A stretch of DNA of 64,000 nucleotides from assembly GCA_900100095.1 (NCBI GenBank), contig FMTN01000007.1, forward strand, positions 124,001 through 188,000, written 5' to 3'. Position 1 is the stretch's first letter; each line of letters opens with the position of its first letter. Below, in pieces: positions 16,237-25,237 of this stretch. Position numbers and translations under genes: made by a program. The notes under the pieces are model-generated. The model was not told the origin of the DNA and did not search any database. It worked only from the letters and a program-made list of their open reading frames with translations. The DNA is from Lachnospiraceae bacterium C10 (GTDB taxonomy: Bacteria > Bacillota > Clostridia > Lachnospirales > Lachnospiraceae).

Positions 16237-18510
16237 ATGGCACATTCCATAGATTTTTTTAAAGACGAAATAAGAAACGGTTTTTATATTCCGACAGCTA
16301 TCAAGCAGGCCTGGGCGGCTGAACTTGACGTGCTTGCAGAGATTGACAGAATTTGTGAGAAGCACGATATCAAGTATTTTGCGGACTGGGGTACATTTCT
16401 GGGAGCTGTGAGGCATGGCGGATACGTGCCATGGGATGACGACCTTGATATCTGTATGCTCCGTGATGATTATGAGCGGTTTCGCAAGGTGGCAGATAAG
16501 GAGCTGCCGGAGCATTTTGTCATACACGATTTTGAAAGAAAAGAGAATCATTGGCTTTTCCTGTCAAGGGTCGTGAACAATTCCAAGATGTGTTTTGAGC
16601 TTAAATATCTTGATACGCATAACAATTTCCCTTGGCTTGCCGGTGTGGACATCTTTGTGAAGGACTATCTTTTTGCGGATGATGATAAGGAGCTTCGCCG
16701 GGATAAGGATGTGATGAATATTATCGCTATTGCGGATGGGATCAGGGAAGGAAGCATCAATAAACAGCAGGTATCAGCACACTTAAATGAGATCAAGAGA
16801 AGATACCATATCAGTCTCCCGGGAATGTATCGCACAAGGGATGTTGCCGTGGCACTTTATAAGCTGGCGGAACAGCAGATGTCAAAGGTCAAACCCGGCG
16901 AAACGGATAGGGTAGGACAGGTGTTTCCGTGGGTATTAAAAAACGGAATCAATGCTGCAGAGCAAAAAGAGTTTTATGAATCGCTGATACGGCTTCCTTT
17001 TGAGGATACGACAATACCCGTGCCGGCTACATATAATGTCGTGCTTGCATCAAGGTACGGAAACTACAATGAGATCCATAAAGTATGGGACGGGCATGAT
17101 TATCCGTATTTTGAAAGCCAAAAGGAAGATATGGAGAAGCTGTCCGGAGAGAAGTTTCCGGGATTTGTATTTGCATCAAAGATGCTGGACAGACCTGACG
17201 TTGATACTAAGGGATCGCTTAAGAGCATTTCTGCCGGATGCCTTACAGAGTTGGATGCTTTGTTACAGGATGCGGAGAATATACTGCATGGCGGGACGCT
17301 TGAAGAATTGACGCAGATAGTGGCGGACAGTCAGCAGCTTGCCGCCGAGTACGGTACTCTTGTGGAGCAGGTAAAGGAAGAAGACAGGGCTTGCACAAAG
17401 AAAGTAGTTGATGCGTTGCAGGCATATTGTGATGCGCTGTGGAACGAATATCAGGCGGTAAACGATGGAGAAGAGGCTGAGTCACTTCCGGAAAGCAGAA
17501 ATGCATTAGAACTTGTGGGAAAAAGCATAAAAGAGCAGATCATGGAGCGCAGAGAGATCTTGTTTTTGCCAACAGGTGCCGGTGAGTGGAACGCTTTAAA
17601 AAAATACTATGACTCCTCATGTGATGGAAATACAGATGTGTTTGTGGTTCCCATGCCTGTCATGAAGAAATCCTTTATGGGAGAGATTTCCATGTCAGAT
17701 GATGAGATCGAGGATTCCATACATTTGGACAGATATCCGGAAGGGATTGCTTATACCGACTGGAAAACATATGACCCGGCTTTGCACTGTCCGGATGTGG
17801 TTTACACGGAAAATCCTTATGATGGTGCCAATCCGTGTCTGACCGTTCCGCCGGATTTTTATGCAGAAAACCTGCGGAAGTATGCAGGCAAGGTCATTTA
17901 TGTGCCAATAGGTGACACTGCGGAGTTCGGTAAAGAGGACGTAAATGATCAGTACAATATGAAACACTATGTAGCTGCTCCCGGCGTGATATATGCGGAT
18001 GAAATTCATGTGCAGTCTGAGAATATCAAAGAGCAGTATATTAGGGTACTTTCGGATTTTGCCGGAGAAGATACGGAAAGCTTTTGGAGAGAAAAGATCA
18101 TTGCAGGTAGATCATTATATGAATCGGAACAGGCAAAGGATGTAGTAAAGAGGATTATTTATTGTGTCGGTGCAAATGAACTGAAGGAGCATAGGTCTGT
18201 ATTCTCTGATGCCTTGTCTGAAAGAATTGATATTTTGAAAGATACCGATGAGAACCTGGCAGTATCAGTGATGCTTTATCCGGATAGCAGAACCGAATGG
18301 AGAACTGTGGATAAGGAGCTGTCGGATGAGATCTTTAGCACGGTGGATAAAGCCATATCGGATAAAGATATGGAACTTATTACACTTGACCATTTGAGTG
18401 CAGACAGAGTGGCTTCGGATTATGACGCATATTACGGGAGTCCGTCACCGCTTGTGCCGGCATTTGTAGTACAGGGTAAACCCGTAATGCTGGCAAATTA
18501 TGGAATATGA
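16237..18510 (+). CDS. LicD-type phosphotransferase with C-terminal TagB-like region, 757 aa (copy 1)
   Basis: The N-terminal 260 residues are a LicD domain: AELDVLAEIDRICEKHDIKY, GTFLGAVRHGGYVPWDDDLD with acidic residues Asp67-69 and Asp71, then GVDIFVKDY. LicD proteins transfer phosphocholine or phospho-polyols from CDP-activated donors; the human relatives fukutin and FKRP use CDP-ribitol. A helical middle (about 330-430) follows. The C-terminal region (EILFLPTGAGEW, DVFVVPMPVM, HCPDVVYTENPYDGANPC, KVIYVPIGD) resembles the N-terminal part of CDP-glycerol glycerophosphotransferases. A GGAGG lies about 13 bases before the ATG. A paralogue follows directly, and the downstream genes appear to make its donor. 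Confidence 0.85.
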   Translation: MAHSIDFFKDEIRNGFYIPTAIKQAWAAELDVLAEIDRICEKHDIKYFADWGTFLGAVRHGGYVPWDDDLDICMLRDDYERFRKVADKELPEHFVIHDFERKENHWLFLSRVVNNSKMCFELKYLDTHNNFPWLAGVDIFVKDYLFADDDKELRRDKDVMNIIAIADGIREGSINKQQVSAHLNEIKRRYHISLPGMYRTRDVAVALYKLAEQQMSKVKPGETDRVGQVFPWVLKNGINAAEQKEFYESLIRLPFEDTTIPVPATYNVVLASRYGNYNEIHKVWDGHDYPYFESQKEDMEKLSGEKFPGFVFASKMLDRPDVDTKGSLKSISAGCLTELDALLQDAENILHGGTLEELTQIVADSQQLAAEYGTLVEQVKEEDRACTKKVVDALQAYCDALWNEYQAVNDGEEAESLPESRNALELVGKSIKEQIMERREILFLPTGAGEWNALKKYYDSSCDGNTDVFVVPMPVMKKSFMGEISMSDDEIEDSIHLDRYPEGIAYTDWKTYDPALHCPDVVYTENPYDGANPCLTVPPDFYAENLRKYAGKVIYVPIGDTAEFGKEDVNDQYNMKHYVAAPGVIYADEIHVQSENIKEQYIRVLSDFAGEDTESFWREKIIAGRSLYESEQAKDVVKRIIYCVGANELKEHRSVFSDALSERIDILKDTDENLAVSVMLYPDSRTEWRTVDKELSDEIFSTVDKAISDKDMELITLDHLSADRVASDYDAYYGSPSPLVPAFVVQGKPVMLANYGI

Positions 18511-18542
18511 CGAAAAGTGATGGGATGAGGAAACAAGCATAA

Positions 18543-20825
18543 ATGAGGACTAATGCAGCAACTATTAATATGGTAGATACACCTCCGAGCATTAAGTATT
18601 TCGAGGCAGAAGAGCGGGAGGGCTTCTTTGTTTCTTCCATGATGAAGAGATACTGGGCGGCACAGCTAAAGGTGCTTGCTGAAATAGATAGGGTATGCAA
18701 GAAGCATGATATCAAGTGGTTTGCCGACTGTGGAACACTGCTTGGAGCAGTAAGACACGGAGGCTTTATTCCCTGGGATGATGATCTGGATATCTGTATG
18801 CTGCGCCATGACTGGTTGAGGTTCTTTGAAGTGGCAAAGGATGAACTGCCGGAGGATTACTGTGTATTATCCCTTCGTCTTGAAAAGGATTATGAGCAGG
18901 TAATCGGTCGAATCGTTAATGCTCATGCCATAAACTTTGGCGAGGAGCATATGAAGGAGTATTTTGGATGTCCTTATACGGTGGGAATAGATATCTTCCC
19001 TCTGGATGGGCTTTGTGATGATGAAGCTACAGAGGAAAAACGAAGGGCAATGGCACAGGACGTTCAAAAGGCTTATGAACTTGTGGGCTCAGGTAAGCTG
19101 GATACGCCGGAATGCAGAAGGATACTTGCAAATATTGAGAGGGAGAATCATACGACTCTTCACAGGCGTGGAAATCTGCTTAGGGAGCTACGGCTTCTGA
19201 CAGAGAAACTGTATATGACGTACCCTTCGGATCAGGCTGAAAATGTGGCACTGATGCCATTTTGGGTATCTGACCATAACCATAAGTACAATAGAAAACT
19301 TTTTGTGGATGTGGTCTTGCTGCCTTTTGAGTACACAGCCATTCCCGTCCCGGCCAGATATAACGAAGTACTTCAGATAGAGTATGGCAACTATATGGAC
19401 ATACATAAGGGCGGCGGCATACATGATTATCCTGTTTATAAAGATCAGGAGGATATGCTTAGAAAGATAAATAAGGGAAATCCTTATCGTTACACGTTGA
19501 CGAAGGCTGCCATACAGGATTTTCACAGGGAGAAGACAAGAAAAGAAAAATGCCTTGAAATGACAAGGACTCTTTTGCAGGCACATGAACAGATACATAC
19601 GCTTGTGCTTTCCGGGAACACAGAACTTGCCGGGCAGATACTGGATGGCTGTCAGACTCTGGCCATATCCCTAGGAACACATATGGAAAATCAGATGCCG
19701 GGGAGTGAGAGACTGGTACATATGCTTGAAGACTATTGTGAAATGGTGTATGTGTCAAGCACTTCCTGGGATGAGAATAGTGCTGCTGGATTAAATACGG
19801 CAATAGAGCAGGTCGAAACAGCTGTAGAAACATATTTTTCTTCCAAAAAGAAGGAAGTCCTCTTTCTGCCTTGTAAAGCAGAGTGGTGGAAAAGTATGGA
19901 GCCGGTATATGAGAAATACTGTGCCCTGTCGGATATAGATGTAAAGGTTATGCCGCTTTCTTATCTTGATGGAGACAGGCTGACAGGCGTAAACGGTGGT
20001 GAGCATAATGACCGCTCACTTTTCCCGGACAACATGAACCTTGTTACTGTGGATGAATATGATATTTCAGTTCATCATCCGGATGTTATCGTTACGCAGT
20101 ACCCATACGATGAATGGGGTTCAACTATGGATGTTCCTGGATTCTTCTATTCCAAGAATCTGACTTTATATACGGACAGGCTTGTATATGTGCCATGTTT
20201 TGACTTAGATGCACCTATTGACAGTGAGGATAAAGCGGCAGAAGCGATTAAGGTAATGATCGAGCAGCCGGCGGTCCTGTATGCGGATCAGGTTATTGTT
20301 TCGTCCGAGGCAATGAAAACGCTGTATGTTGATACACTTGCTGAGATTTCCGGCATACGTGATTACTGGGATAGTAAGATCATGGTTTTTGATAATTCGG
20401 AGGTTTTGGCCGGACAGGAAAAAGTCGGAACGGTGACCATGCCCGACGAATGGATTAAAGAGGTTGGAAACCGCAAAATAGTGCTGCTTGGCGTGAATGG
20501 TGCATTTCTTATGGAGTATAGAAATGATGCGGTGAGCAAGCTGGAAAGATCTATTGGTGAGATAGAGGAGAATTCCGCTGATGTGGTGTGTCTGTATGCC
20601 CCGAGCCGTGATCTGGATGAGATAAGGGAAATTGATCCTGACTTATGGCGCAGTTATACAGGATTTACGGATTCCATAAAAGATAAGAAAAGCGTGATCT
20701 ATGACACTGATCATAACGCAGAACAATATATAAACATTGTGTCGGGCTATTACGGAGCAGCCGGTAGCCTTGCGCACAAATGCAGAAACATGGGCAAACC
20801 GGTAATGCTTATGAGCATGGTGTAG
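18543..20825 (+). CDS. LicD-type phosphotransferase with C-terminal TagB-like region, 760 aa (copy 2)
   Basis: It has the same three-part layout as the preceding gene: LicD domain (QLKVLAEIDRVCKKHDIKW, CGTLLGAVRHGGFIPWDDDL with the acidic cluster from Asp79), helical middle, and a TagB-like C-terminal region (KEVLFLPCKAEWWKSM, VKVMPLSYLDGD, HHPDVIVTQYPYDEWGS, RLVYVPCFDLD). It differs throughout, so this is an old tandem duplication, and the two copies may attach groups at different positions or to different acceptors. It starts 33 bases after copy 1 and ends 18 bases before the rpe-like gene. Both copies lack membrane segments and are presumably cytoplasmic or peripheral. Confidence 0.85.
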   Translation: MRTNAATINMVDTPPSIKYFEAEEREGFFVSSMMKRYWAAQLKVLAEIDRVCKKHDIKWFADCGTLLGAVRHGGFIPWDDDLDICMLRHDWLRFFEVAKDELPEDYCVLSLRLEKDYEQVIGRIVNAHAINFGEEHMKEYFGCPYTVGIDIFPLDGLCDDEATEEKRRAMAQDVQKAYELVGSGKLDTPECRRILANIERENHTTLHRRGNLLRELRLLTEKLYMTYPSDQAENVALMPFWVSDHNHKYNRKLFVDVVLLPFEYTAIPVPARYNEVLQIEYGNYMDIHKGGGIHDYPVYKDQEDMLRKINKGNPYRYTLTKAAIQDFHREKTRKEKCLEMTRTLLQAHEQIHTLVLSGNTELAGQILDGCQTLAISLGTHMENQMPGSERLVHMLEDYCEMVYVSSTSWDENSAAGLNTAIEQVETAVETYFSSKKKEVLFLPCKAEWWKSMEPVYEKYCALSDIDVKVMPLSYLDGDRLTGVNGGEHNDRSLFPDNMNLVTVDEYDISVHHPDVIVTQYPYDEWGSTMDVPGFFYSKNLTLYTDRLVYVPCFDLDAPIDSEDKAAEAIKVMIEQPAVLYADQVIVSSEAMKTLYVDTLAEISGIRDYWDSKIMVFDNSEVLAGQEKVGTVTMPDEWIKEVGNRKIVLLGVNGAFLMEYRNDAVSKLERSIGEIEENSADVVCLYAPSRDLDEIREIDPDLWRSYTGFTDSIKDKKSVIYDTDHNAEQYINIVSGYYGAAGSLAHKCRNMGKPVMLMSMV

Positions 20826-20842
20826 CCCGGAAAGGCTGAGAT

Positions 20843-21505
20843 ATGGATTTTGAACTTATGGCATCCATGATGTGTGCTGATTACAGCAAACTTGGAGAAG
20901 AGGTAAAGGAACTCGAAAACGGCGGAATAGATTCCTTTCATATAGATATCATGGATGGGCGTTATGTCCAGAATTTTGCGATGTCGCTTAATGACCTGCG
21001 TTGTATCAGAGGGCTGACGGATAAACCATTGGATGTTCATCTTATGGTGGAACATCCAATAAACACGATAGATCTGTTTATACGAAACCTGCATAAAGGG
21101 GATACCGTTTATATCCATCCTGAAGCAGAGTACCATCCTTCAACCACCCTGCAAAAGATCATAGATGCGGGTCTCATACCGGGGATTGCAATAAATCCCG
21201 GGACCAGTATCGAGGAAGTCAAAATGCTTCTTCGTATCGTAAAGAAAGTGCTGGTAATGTCCGTAAATCCCGGAAATGCCGGCCAGATGTTTCTTCCTTA
21301 TGTCCGTGAGAAGTATGATGAACTTCTGTTACTTAAGGACAAGATGGATTTCGAGATCTACTGGGATGGTGCCTGCGGTGCAGATAAGATCGAAGAATAT
21401 GCTCCATTGGGAGTTAAGGGGTTTGTGCTTGGAACAACTCTTCTTTTTGGAAAGGGAGTTGCCTACGGAGATACCTTAAAGGCTATAAGGGAGATGAAGT
21501 TCTGA
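20843..21505 (+). CDS. rpe: Ribulose-phosphate 3-epimerase-like protein, 220 aa
   Basis: The protein has the Rpe barrel pattern with all four metal/catalytic positions: His33 and Asp35 in FHIDIMDG, His66 in DVHLMV, and Asp175 in YWDGACG. The phosphate loop is MSVNPGNAGQ, close to the usual MSVNPGFGGQ. Rpe interconverts D-ribulose 5-phosphate and D-xylulose 5-phosphate. The sequence is somewhat divergent from housekeeping copies. Its place directly before TarI- and TarJ-like genes suggests a dedicated copy that feeds the pentose phosphate pool of a CDP-pentitol pathway. A related epimerase specificity is possible. Confidence 0.85.
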   Translation: MDFELMASMMCADYSKLGEEVKELENGGIDSFHIDIMDGRYVQNFAMSLNDLRCIRGLTDKPLDVHLMVEHPINTIDLFIRNLHKGDTVYIHPEAEYHPSTTLQKIIDAGLIPGIAINPGTSIEEVKMLLRIVKKVLVMSVNPGNAGQMFLPYVREKYDELLLLKDKMDFEIYWDGACGADKIEEYAPLGVKGFVLGTTLLFGKGVAYGDTLKAIREMKF

Positions 21506-21506
21506 T

Positions 21507-22256
21507 ATGAATTATGCGATTCTTTTGTCCGGCGGAACTGGAACAAGAATAGGAAGCGATAAACCGAAGCAATATGTGAGAGCCGGTGCTCATATGATGG
21601 TGACCTGGGCACTGAAAGCGCTGCTCGAATGTGATGCCGTCGATAGTGTTTATATCGTGGCAGAGCATGAGTGGCGAGAACTAATAGAGACCGATGCAGA
21701 TAAAGCAGGATTGGATGTTGGAAGAATAGGAGGCTATGCCATTCCGGGGACCAACAGACAGACATCCATATTAAATGGGATGCAGGAGATTATCCGCTCT
21801 GTGGATGAAAAGGTTGATATAGCCGCCATGAACGATGGAGATACGGTTCTCATTCATGATGCGGCGAGACCTTTTGTTACCGTTAAGCTGCTGAATGAGT
21901 GCTATGAGGCGCTTCCCGGACATGACGGCGTGATGCCTGTACTTCCCATGAAGGATACTGTCTATCTGAGCGAGGATGGCTTGGCAGTTTCTGAGCTTCT
22001 TGACCGTAAGAAAGTATTTGCAGGTCAGGCACCTGAACTGTTTTATCTGAAGCCTTATTATGAAGCAAATATGGCTCTTATGCCTGATAATATTCACATG
22101 ATATGCGGCGCATCGGAGCCTGCGATTATCAGAGGGATGGATATCGTCATGATACCCGGGGATGAAGATAACTTTAAGGTGACTACAATAGCGGACTTAA
22201 ACCGCTTCAAAAGCATAAAGGAGGGATATGATACATGTCAAAGGCATGGGTACTGA
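21507..22256 (+). CDS. IspD/TarI family cytidylyltransferase, probably polyol-phosphate specific, 249 aa
   Basis: The N-terminal nucleotide-binding signature is AILLSGGTGTRIGSDKPKQY, followed by VYIVAEHEW, LIHDAARPFVT and a late VMIPGDEDNFKVTT, all typical of the IspD/TarI family. IspD makes CDP-methylerythritol for isoprenoids and TarI makes CDP-ribitol; the two cannot be separated by eye. Context favours a CDP-polyol role, because a TarJ-like dehydrogenase overlaps it by 22 bases and LicD transferases lie upstream. ATG 21507 starts one base after the rpe stop, with GGGAGATGAAG upstream. An isoprenoid role remains the alternative. Confidence 0.8.
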   Translation: MNYAILLSGGTGTRIGSDKPKQYVRAGAHMMVTWALKALLECDAVDSVYIVAEHEWRELIETDADKAGLDVGRIGGYAIPGTNRQTSILNGMQEIIRSVDEKVDIAAMNDGDTVLIHDAARPFVTVKLLNECYEALPGHDGVMPVLPMKDTVYLSEDGLAVSELLDRKKVFAGQAPELFYLKPYYEANMALMPDNIHMICGASEPAIIRGMDIVMIPGDEDNFKVTTIADLNRFKSIKEGYDTCQRHGY

Positions 22257-23317
22257 AAAATGTTGGGGAGATAGTATTTTCGGATGTTGAAATTCCTATG
22301 CCGAAGGAAGATGAAGTAAGGGTGCGTGTTAAAGCAGCCGGGATATGCGGCTCGGATATTCCAAGGATTTATGAAACGGGAGCTCATAACATGCCGCTTA
22401 TACCAGGACATGAGTTTTCCGGTGTTGTGGAGAGCATTGGCAAGAAAGTATCTCCGTCATGGCTTGGTAAAAGGGTAGCGGTATTTCCAAAGATTGCCTG
22501 TGGAAAATGCGGGGAATGTAAGAATGAGCGTCCCGATATGTGCCAGAACTATGATTATATAGGATCTCGCAGAGATGGTGCATTTGCAGAATATGTAACT
22601 GCTCCTGCCGACAATCTTATCGTTCTTCCGGATAGCGTAAGCTTTGAAGAGGCGGCAATGCTTGAACCGTTGGCTGTCGCGGCCAATGCCATGCGTATGG
22701 GATGTTTTGGCATGAATACGATCCTGACGCTGGATAAACCGGTTGCTGTATGTGGTCTCGGAACTATCGGACTCATGGTGGTCATGTTTCTAAAGGAAGC
22801 AGGTTTTAAGAACATTTATGTTATCGGAAATAAGGATTCACAGTTAAAGAGGGCAAAAGCACTTGGAATACCTGAAAAGAATTACTGTGACAGCCGTGTA
22901 ACGAATGTGACGGAGTGGTTAAAGGAAAGTTCCAAAGGCGGGATTGTATCATATTTTGAATGTGTCGGAAAGAATGAATGTATAAACTACGGGATTGAAG
23001 CGGCTGCTCCCGGAGGATGGATGATACTTGTGGGAAATCCGCATTCGGATATGAATTTCTCTAAGGATATCTGGTGGAAGATACTCCGAAAACAGATGGC
23101 GTTATACGGCATATGGAATTCGTTGTTCAGACAGGAACCGTATGAGGATGAGAAGATCGACGATTGGAATTATGCGTTAAAGAGGATAAAGGAAGATAAG
23201 ATCAGGCCAACAGAGCTGATATCACACAGGTTCGATCTGTGTGATCTTGAGAAAGGTCTTCATATCATGCGTGATAAGACAGAGGACTACTGCAAGGTCA
23301 TTATCAATATAGGGTAA
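22235..23317 (+). CDS. Zinc-dependent polyol-phosphate dehydrogenase (TarJ/GatD-like), 360 aa
   Basis: This is a medium-chain dehydrogenase. The catalytic zinc region is AAGICGSDIPRIYE with PGHEFSGVV, the structural zinc cysteines are in CGKCGECKNERPDMC, and the NAD(P) loop is VCGLGTIGLMV. TarJ reduces ribulose 5-phosphate to ribitol 5-phosphate with NADPH; GatD-type relatives act on galactitol phosphate. The overlap with the cytidylyltransferase gene and the rpe-like gene before it support the TarJ-type reaction. AAGGAGGG lies 9-16 bases before the ATG. It is the last intact gene of the glycan island. Confidence 0.83.
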   Translation: MSKAWVLKNVGEIVFSDVEIPMPKEDEVRVRVKAAGICGSDIPRIYETGAHNMPLIPGHEFSGVVESIGKKVSPSWLGKRVAVFPKIACGKCGECKNERPDMCQNYDYIGSRRDGAFAEYVTAPADNLIVLPDSVSFEEAAMLEPLAVAANAMRMGCFGMNTILTLDKPVAVCGLGTIGLMVVMFLKEAGFKNIYVIGNKDSQLKRAKALGIPEKNYCDSRVTNVTEWLKESSKGGIVSYFECVGKNECINYGIEAAAPGGWMILVGNPHSDMNFSKDIWWKILRKQMALYGIWNSLFRQEPYEDEKIDDWNYALKRIKEDKIRPTELISHRFDLCDLEKGLHIMRDKTEDYCKVIINIG

Positions 23318-23378
23318 TCGAGAGTATGGAGGTGGGGTTATGGCAGATGGATTGGTGCTTTGGATGCATTAGACAGAG

Positions 23379-23453
23379 ATGCGGTCAATGAAGGAAGATG
23401 GCACTTACACGATCACCGGGAAGGATAAGAACTTCAGCGGAACGGCGAAATAG
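23379..23453 (+). pseudogene. Short remnant of a surface-protein-like coding sequence
   Basis: A 24-residue in-frame piece (containing KEDGTYTITGKDKNFSGTAK) ends at TAG 23451-23453. It resembles the repeat style of secreted or surface proteins, but nothing around it extends the reading. The region 23318-23496 otherwise holds no gene. It may be the debris of a gene lost when the island was inserted. Confidence 0.3.
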
Positions 23454-23496
23454 CATTTGTTATACAAAGGGGCTGTGAAAAAAGTCCCACACAAAA

Positions 23497-23533
23497 AAGA
23501 ACGCTGTCAGGAACAAAACCTGTAAGCGTTCTT
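23497..23533. terminator. Bidirectional terminator between glycan island and minus-strand gene
   Basis: AAGAACGCT (23497-23505) pairs with AGCGTTCTT (23525-23533), with an inner CAGG/CCTG extension around AACAAAA. A T-rich stretch (CTTCTTTGAT) lies on the plus side and a run of A before the stem supplies the U tract for the minus strand. Confidence 0.8.
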
Positions 23534-23540
23534 CTTTGAT

Positions 23541-23696
23541 TTATACGTTATCCCTCTTTTGCAACATCTCTCGGATCGCTTTTGCCAGGATTTCCGAATC
23601 GGCATTCCCCATCTTCTTGACCTTTTGATTCTCCCTGATTCGGATGGGAGAAAGACGGGAAGGATCTGTTGGAGCCTGTTTTTTCTTATCTGACAT
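23541..23696 (-). CDS. Small hydrophilic conserved-type protein, 51 aa
   Basis: The ATG with complement at 23694-23696 is preferred because AGGAGG stands 6-7 bases upstream. A longer reading to 23816 would cover the promoter. The protein begins MSDKKKQAPTDPSRLSPIR and continues with basic and polar residues and a short terminal helix (SEILAKAIREMLQKRD). It has no membrane segment. I do not recognise the family. It has its own promoter and a terminator, so it is probably expressed alone. Confidence 0.55.
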   Translation of the reverse strand: MSDKKKQAPTDPSRLSPIRIRENQKVKKMGNADSEILAKAIREMLQKRDNV

Positions 23697-23739
23697 GGAA
23701 AGCCTCCTGTTCATTTTTAGTCGTTGTAGAACTATCCTC

Positions 23740-23768
23740 ATTGTTTCAAATGTGTCATTTTCTGTCAA
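23740..23768 (-). promoter_or_regulatory. Sigma-A-type promoter of the 51-aa gene
   Basis: On the minus strand TTGACA (complement of 23763-23768) and AACAAT (complement of 23740-23745) are separated by 17 bases. The start codon is about 44 bases downstream of the -10 box. Confidence 0.55.
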
Positions 23769-23846
23769 TATGGAAGTGTCAGAAATCTGATGTGTGCTAT
23801 ACTGGTTAAGGTGCAAGCGTGAGCGATCAAATAGATAGAGTAGTAA

Positions 23847-23879
23847 AAAGCAGGAGACACTTGAGGTGCCCCCTGCTTT
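23847..23879 (-). terminator. Terminator of argG
   Basis: AAAGCAGG (23847-23854) pairs with CCTGCTTT (23872-23879), with further GTG/CAC pairing inside. On the minus strand the stem is followed by a T tract (the complement of AAAAA at 23845-23849). It lies 19 bases beyond the argG stop. Confidence 0.8.
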
Positions 23880-23897
23880 AATATTGATGGTCTTTGT

Positions 23898-25136
23898 TTA
23901 GTTGTTCTTACTGTTCTCGTTGGATTTGACTTCCTGCATCTTCATAGCGCGTACCTTCAACGGAAGACCAAATAATGTGATAAAGCCCTCAGCATCATGG
24001 TGATCGTATAAATCGCCGGTGGTAAAGCTTGCAAGAGACTCGTTATATAAAGAGTATGGGGAAGAACTTCCGGCTTTAATGATGTTGCCCTTGAAAAGCT
24101 TGAATTTCACTTCACCGGTAACAGGTTTCTGAATCTCCTTCGTAAAGGCAACGAGAGCCTGAGTTAAAGGTGTGAACCATTTTCCCTCATATACCAGCTG
24201 AGCCAGACGGTTGGCAATATCCTTCTTAAAGTCCATGGTATCCCGATCAAGGCAGAGCTCCTCCAACTGCATATGTGCTTCCATAAGGATGGTTCCGCCC
24301 GGAGTCTCATAGACGCCGCGGCTCTTCATACCGACAACGCGGTTCTCTACGATATCGACAATACCGATGCCGTGTTTGCCGCCGAGACGGTTTAATTCAC
24401 GGATGATATCCGCCGGTTTCATAGCCTTGCCGTTCACGGTCTTTGGAACACCTTCCTCAAAGGTCATGGTTACATATTCACCTTCATCCGGAGCCTTTTC
24501 CGGTGTGGTGCCAAGGACTAAGAGATGCTCATAGTTTGGCTCGTTGGAAGGATCCTCCAGTTCAAGTCCCTCGTGGCTGATATGCCAAAGGTTACGGTCG
24601 CGAGAGTAGCTCTGATCTACAGAGAATGGAAGATGGATGCCGTGCGCCTTGGCGTAGTCAATCTCATCCTGACGGGACTGCATATTCCATTTGTCATCAC
24701 GCCATGGTGCAATGATCTTGATATCCGGTGCAAGAGCTTTGATACCGAGCTCAAAACGAATCTGGTCATTTCCCTTACCGGTAGCGCCGTGACAAATAGC
24801 AACAGCATTCTCTTTACGTGCAATCTCCACCAGTTTCTTTGCAATACCCGGGCGGGCCATGGATGTACCGAGAAGGTATTTGTTCTCATAAACGGCATCA
24901 GCCTGGACACAAGGGATGATATAATCCTCAGCAAATTCATCTGTGATATCTTCGATGTAGAGCTTTGCAGCACCGGAAATCTTGGCTCTTTCCTCCAGAC
25001 CGTCCAATTCCTCTTCCTGTCCGCAATCCACACAACAGCATACAACATCATAATTATAGTTTTCTTTTAACCATGGAATGATTGCTGTTGTATCAAGTCC
25101 ACCGGAGTATGCTAGTATTACTTTTTCTTTTGCCAT
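23898..25136 (-). CDS. argG: Argininosuccinate synthase, 412 aa
   Basis: The enzyme joins citrulline and aspartate with ATP to give argininosuccinate, the penultimate step of arginine synthesis. The PP-loop AYSGGLDTTAIIPWL is at the N-terminus, followed by GATGKGNDQIRFE, EIDYAKAHGIH and SVDQSYSRDRNLWHISHEG, all typical of ArgG. Length is normal for the family. It is transcribed on the minus strand, divergent from the GNAT-argJBD operon, with a clear promoter at 25200-25228. argH is not in the window. AGGAAC-type purines precede the ATG. Confidence 0.97.
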   Translation of the reverse strand: MAKEKVILAYSGGLDTTAIIPWLKENYNYDVVCCCVDCGQEEELDGLEERAKISGAAKLYIEDITDEFAEDYIIPCVQADAVYENKYLLGTSMARPGIAKKLVEIARKENAVAICHGATGKGNDQIRFELGIKALAPDIKIIAPWRDDKWNMQSRQDEIDYAKAHGIHLPFSVDQSYSRDRNLWHISHEGLELEDPSNEPNYEHLLVLGTTPEKAPDEGEYVTMTFEEGVPKTVNGKAMKPADIIRELNRLGGKHGIGIVDIVENRVVGMKSRGVYETPGGTILMEAHMQLEELCLDRDTMDFKKDIANRLAQLVYEGKWFTPLTQALVAFTKEIQKPVTGEVKFKLFKGNIIKAGSSSPYSLYNESLASFTTGDLYDHHDAEGFITLFGLPLKVRAMKMQEVKSNENSKNN

Positions 25137-25199
25137 GTTTGTTCCTTTCTTTTTCCATAAGACACGCTTACTCGCTTACGGAGTAATTTCACAATTCAT

Positions 25200-25228
25200 A
25201 ATATACACTAACACAGATTGAGATTCAA
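25200..25228 (-). promoter_or_regulatory. argG promoter with adjacent ARG half-site
   Basis: On the minus strand TTGAAT (complement of 25223-25228) and TATATT (complement of 25200-25205) lie 17 bases apart, a good sigma-A promoter. A perfect ARG-box half-site (TATGAAT, complement of 25194-25200) begins at the -10 box. Confidence 0.7.
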
Positions 25229-25237
25229 GTGTAATTT

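Noticed and set aside
21507-22256. Firm assignment as ispD of the isoprenoid pathway
   Set aside because: IspD and TarI cannot be separated by eye, and the gene overlaps a polyol-phosphate dehydrogenase gene, which favours a CDP-polyol role.
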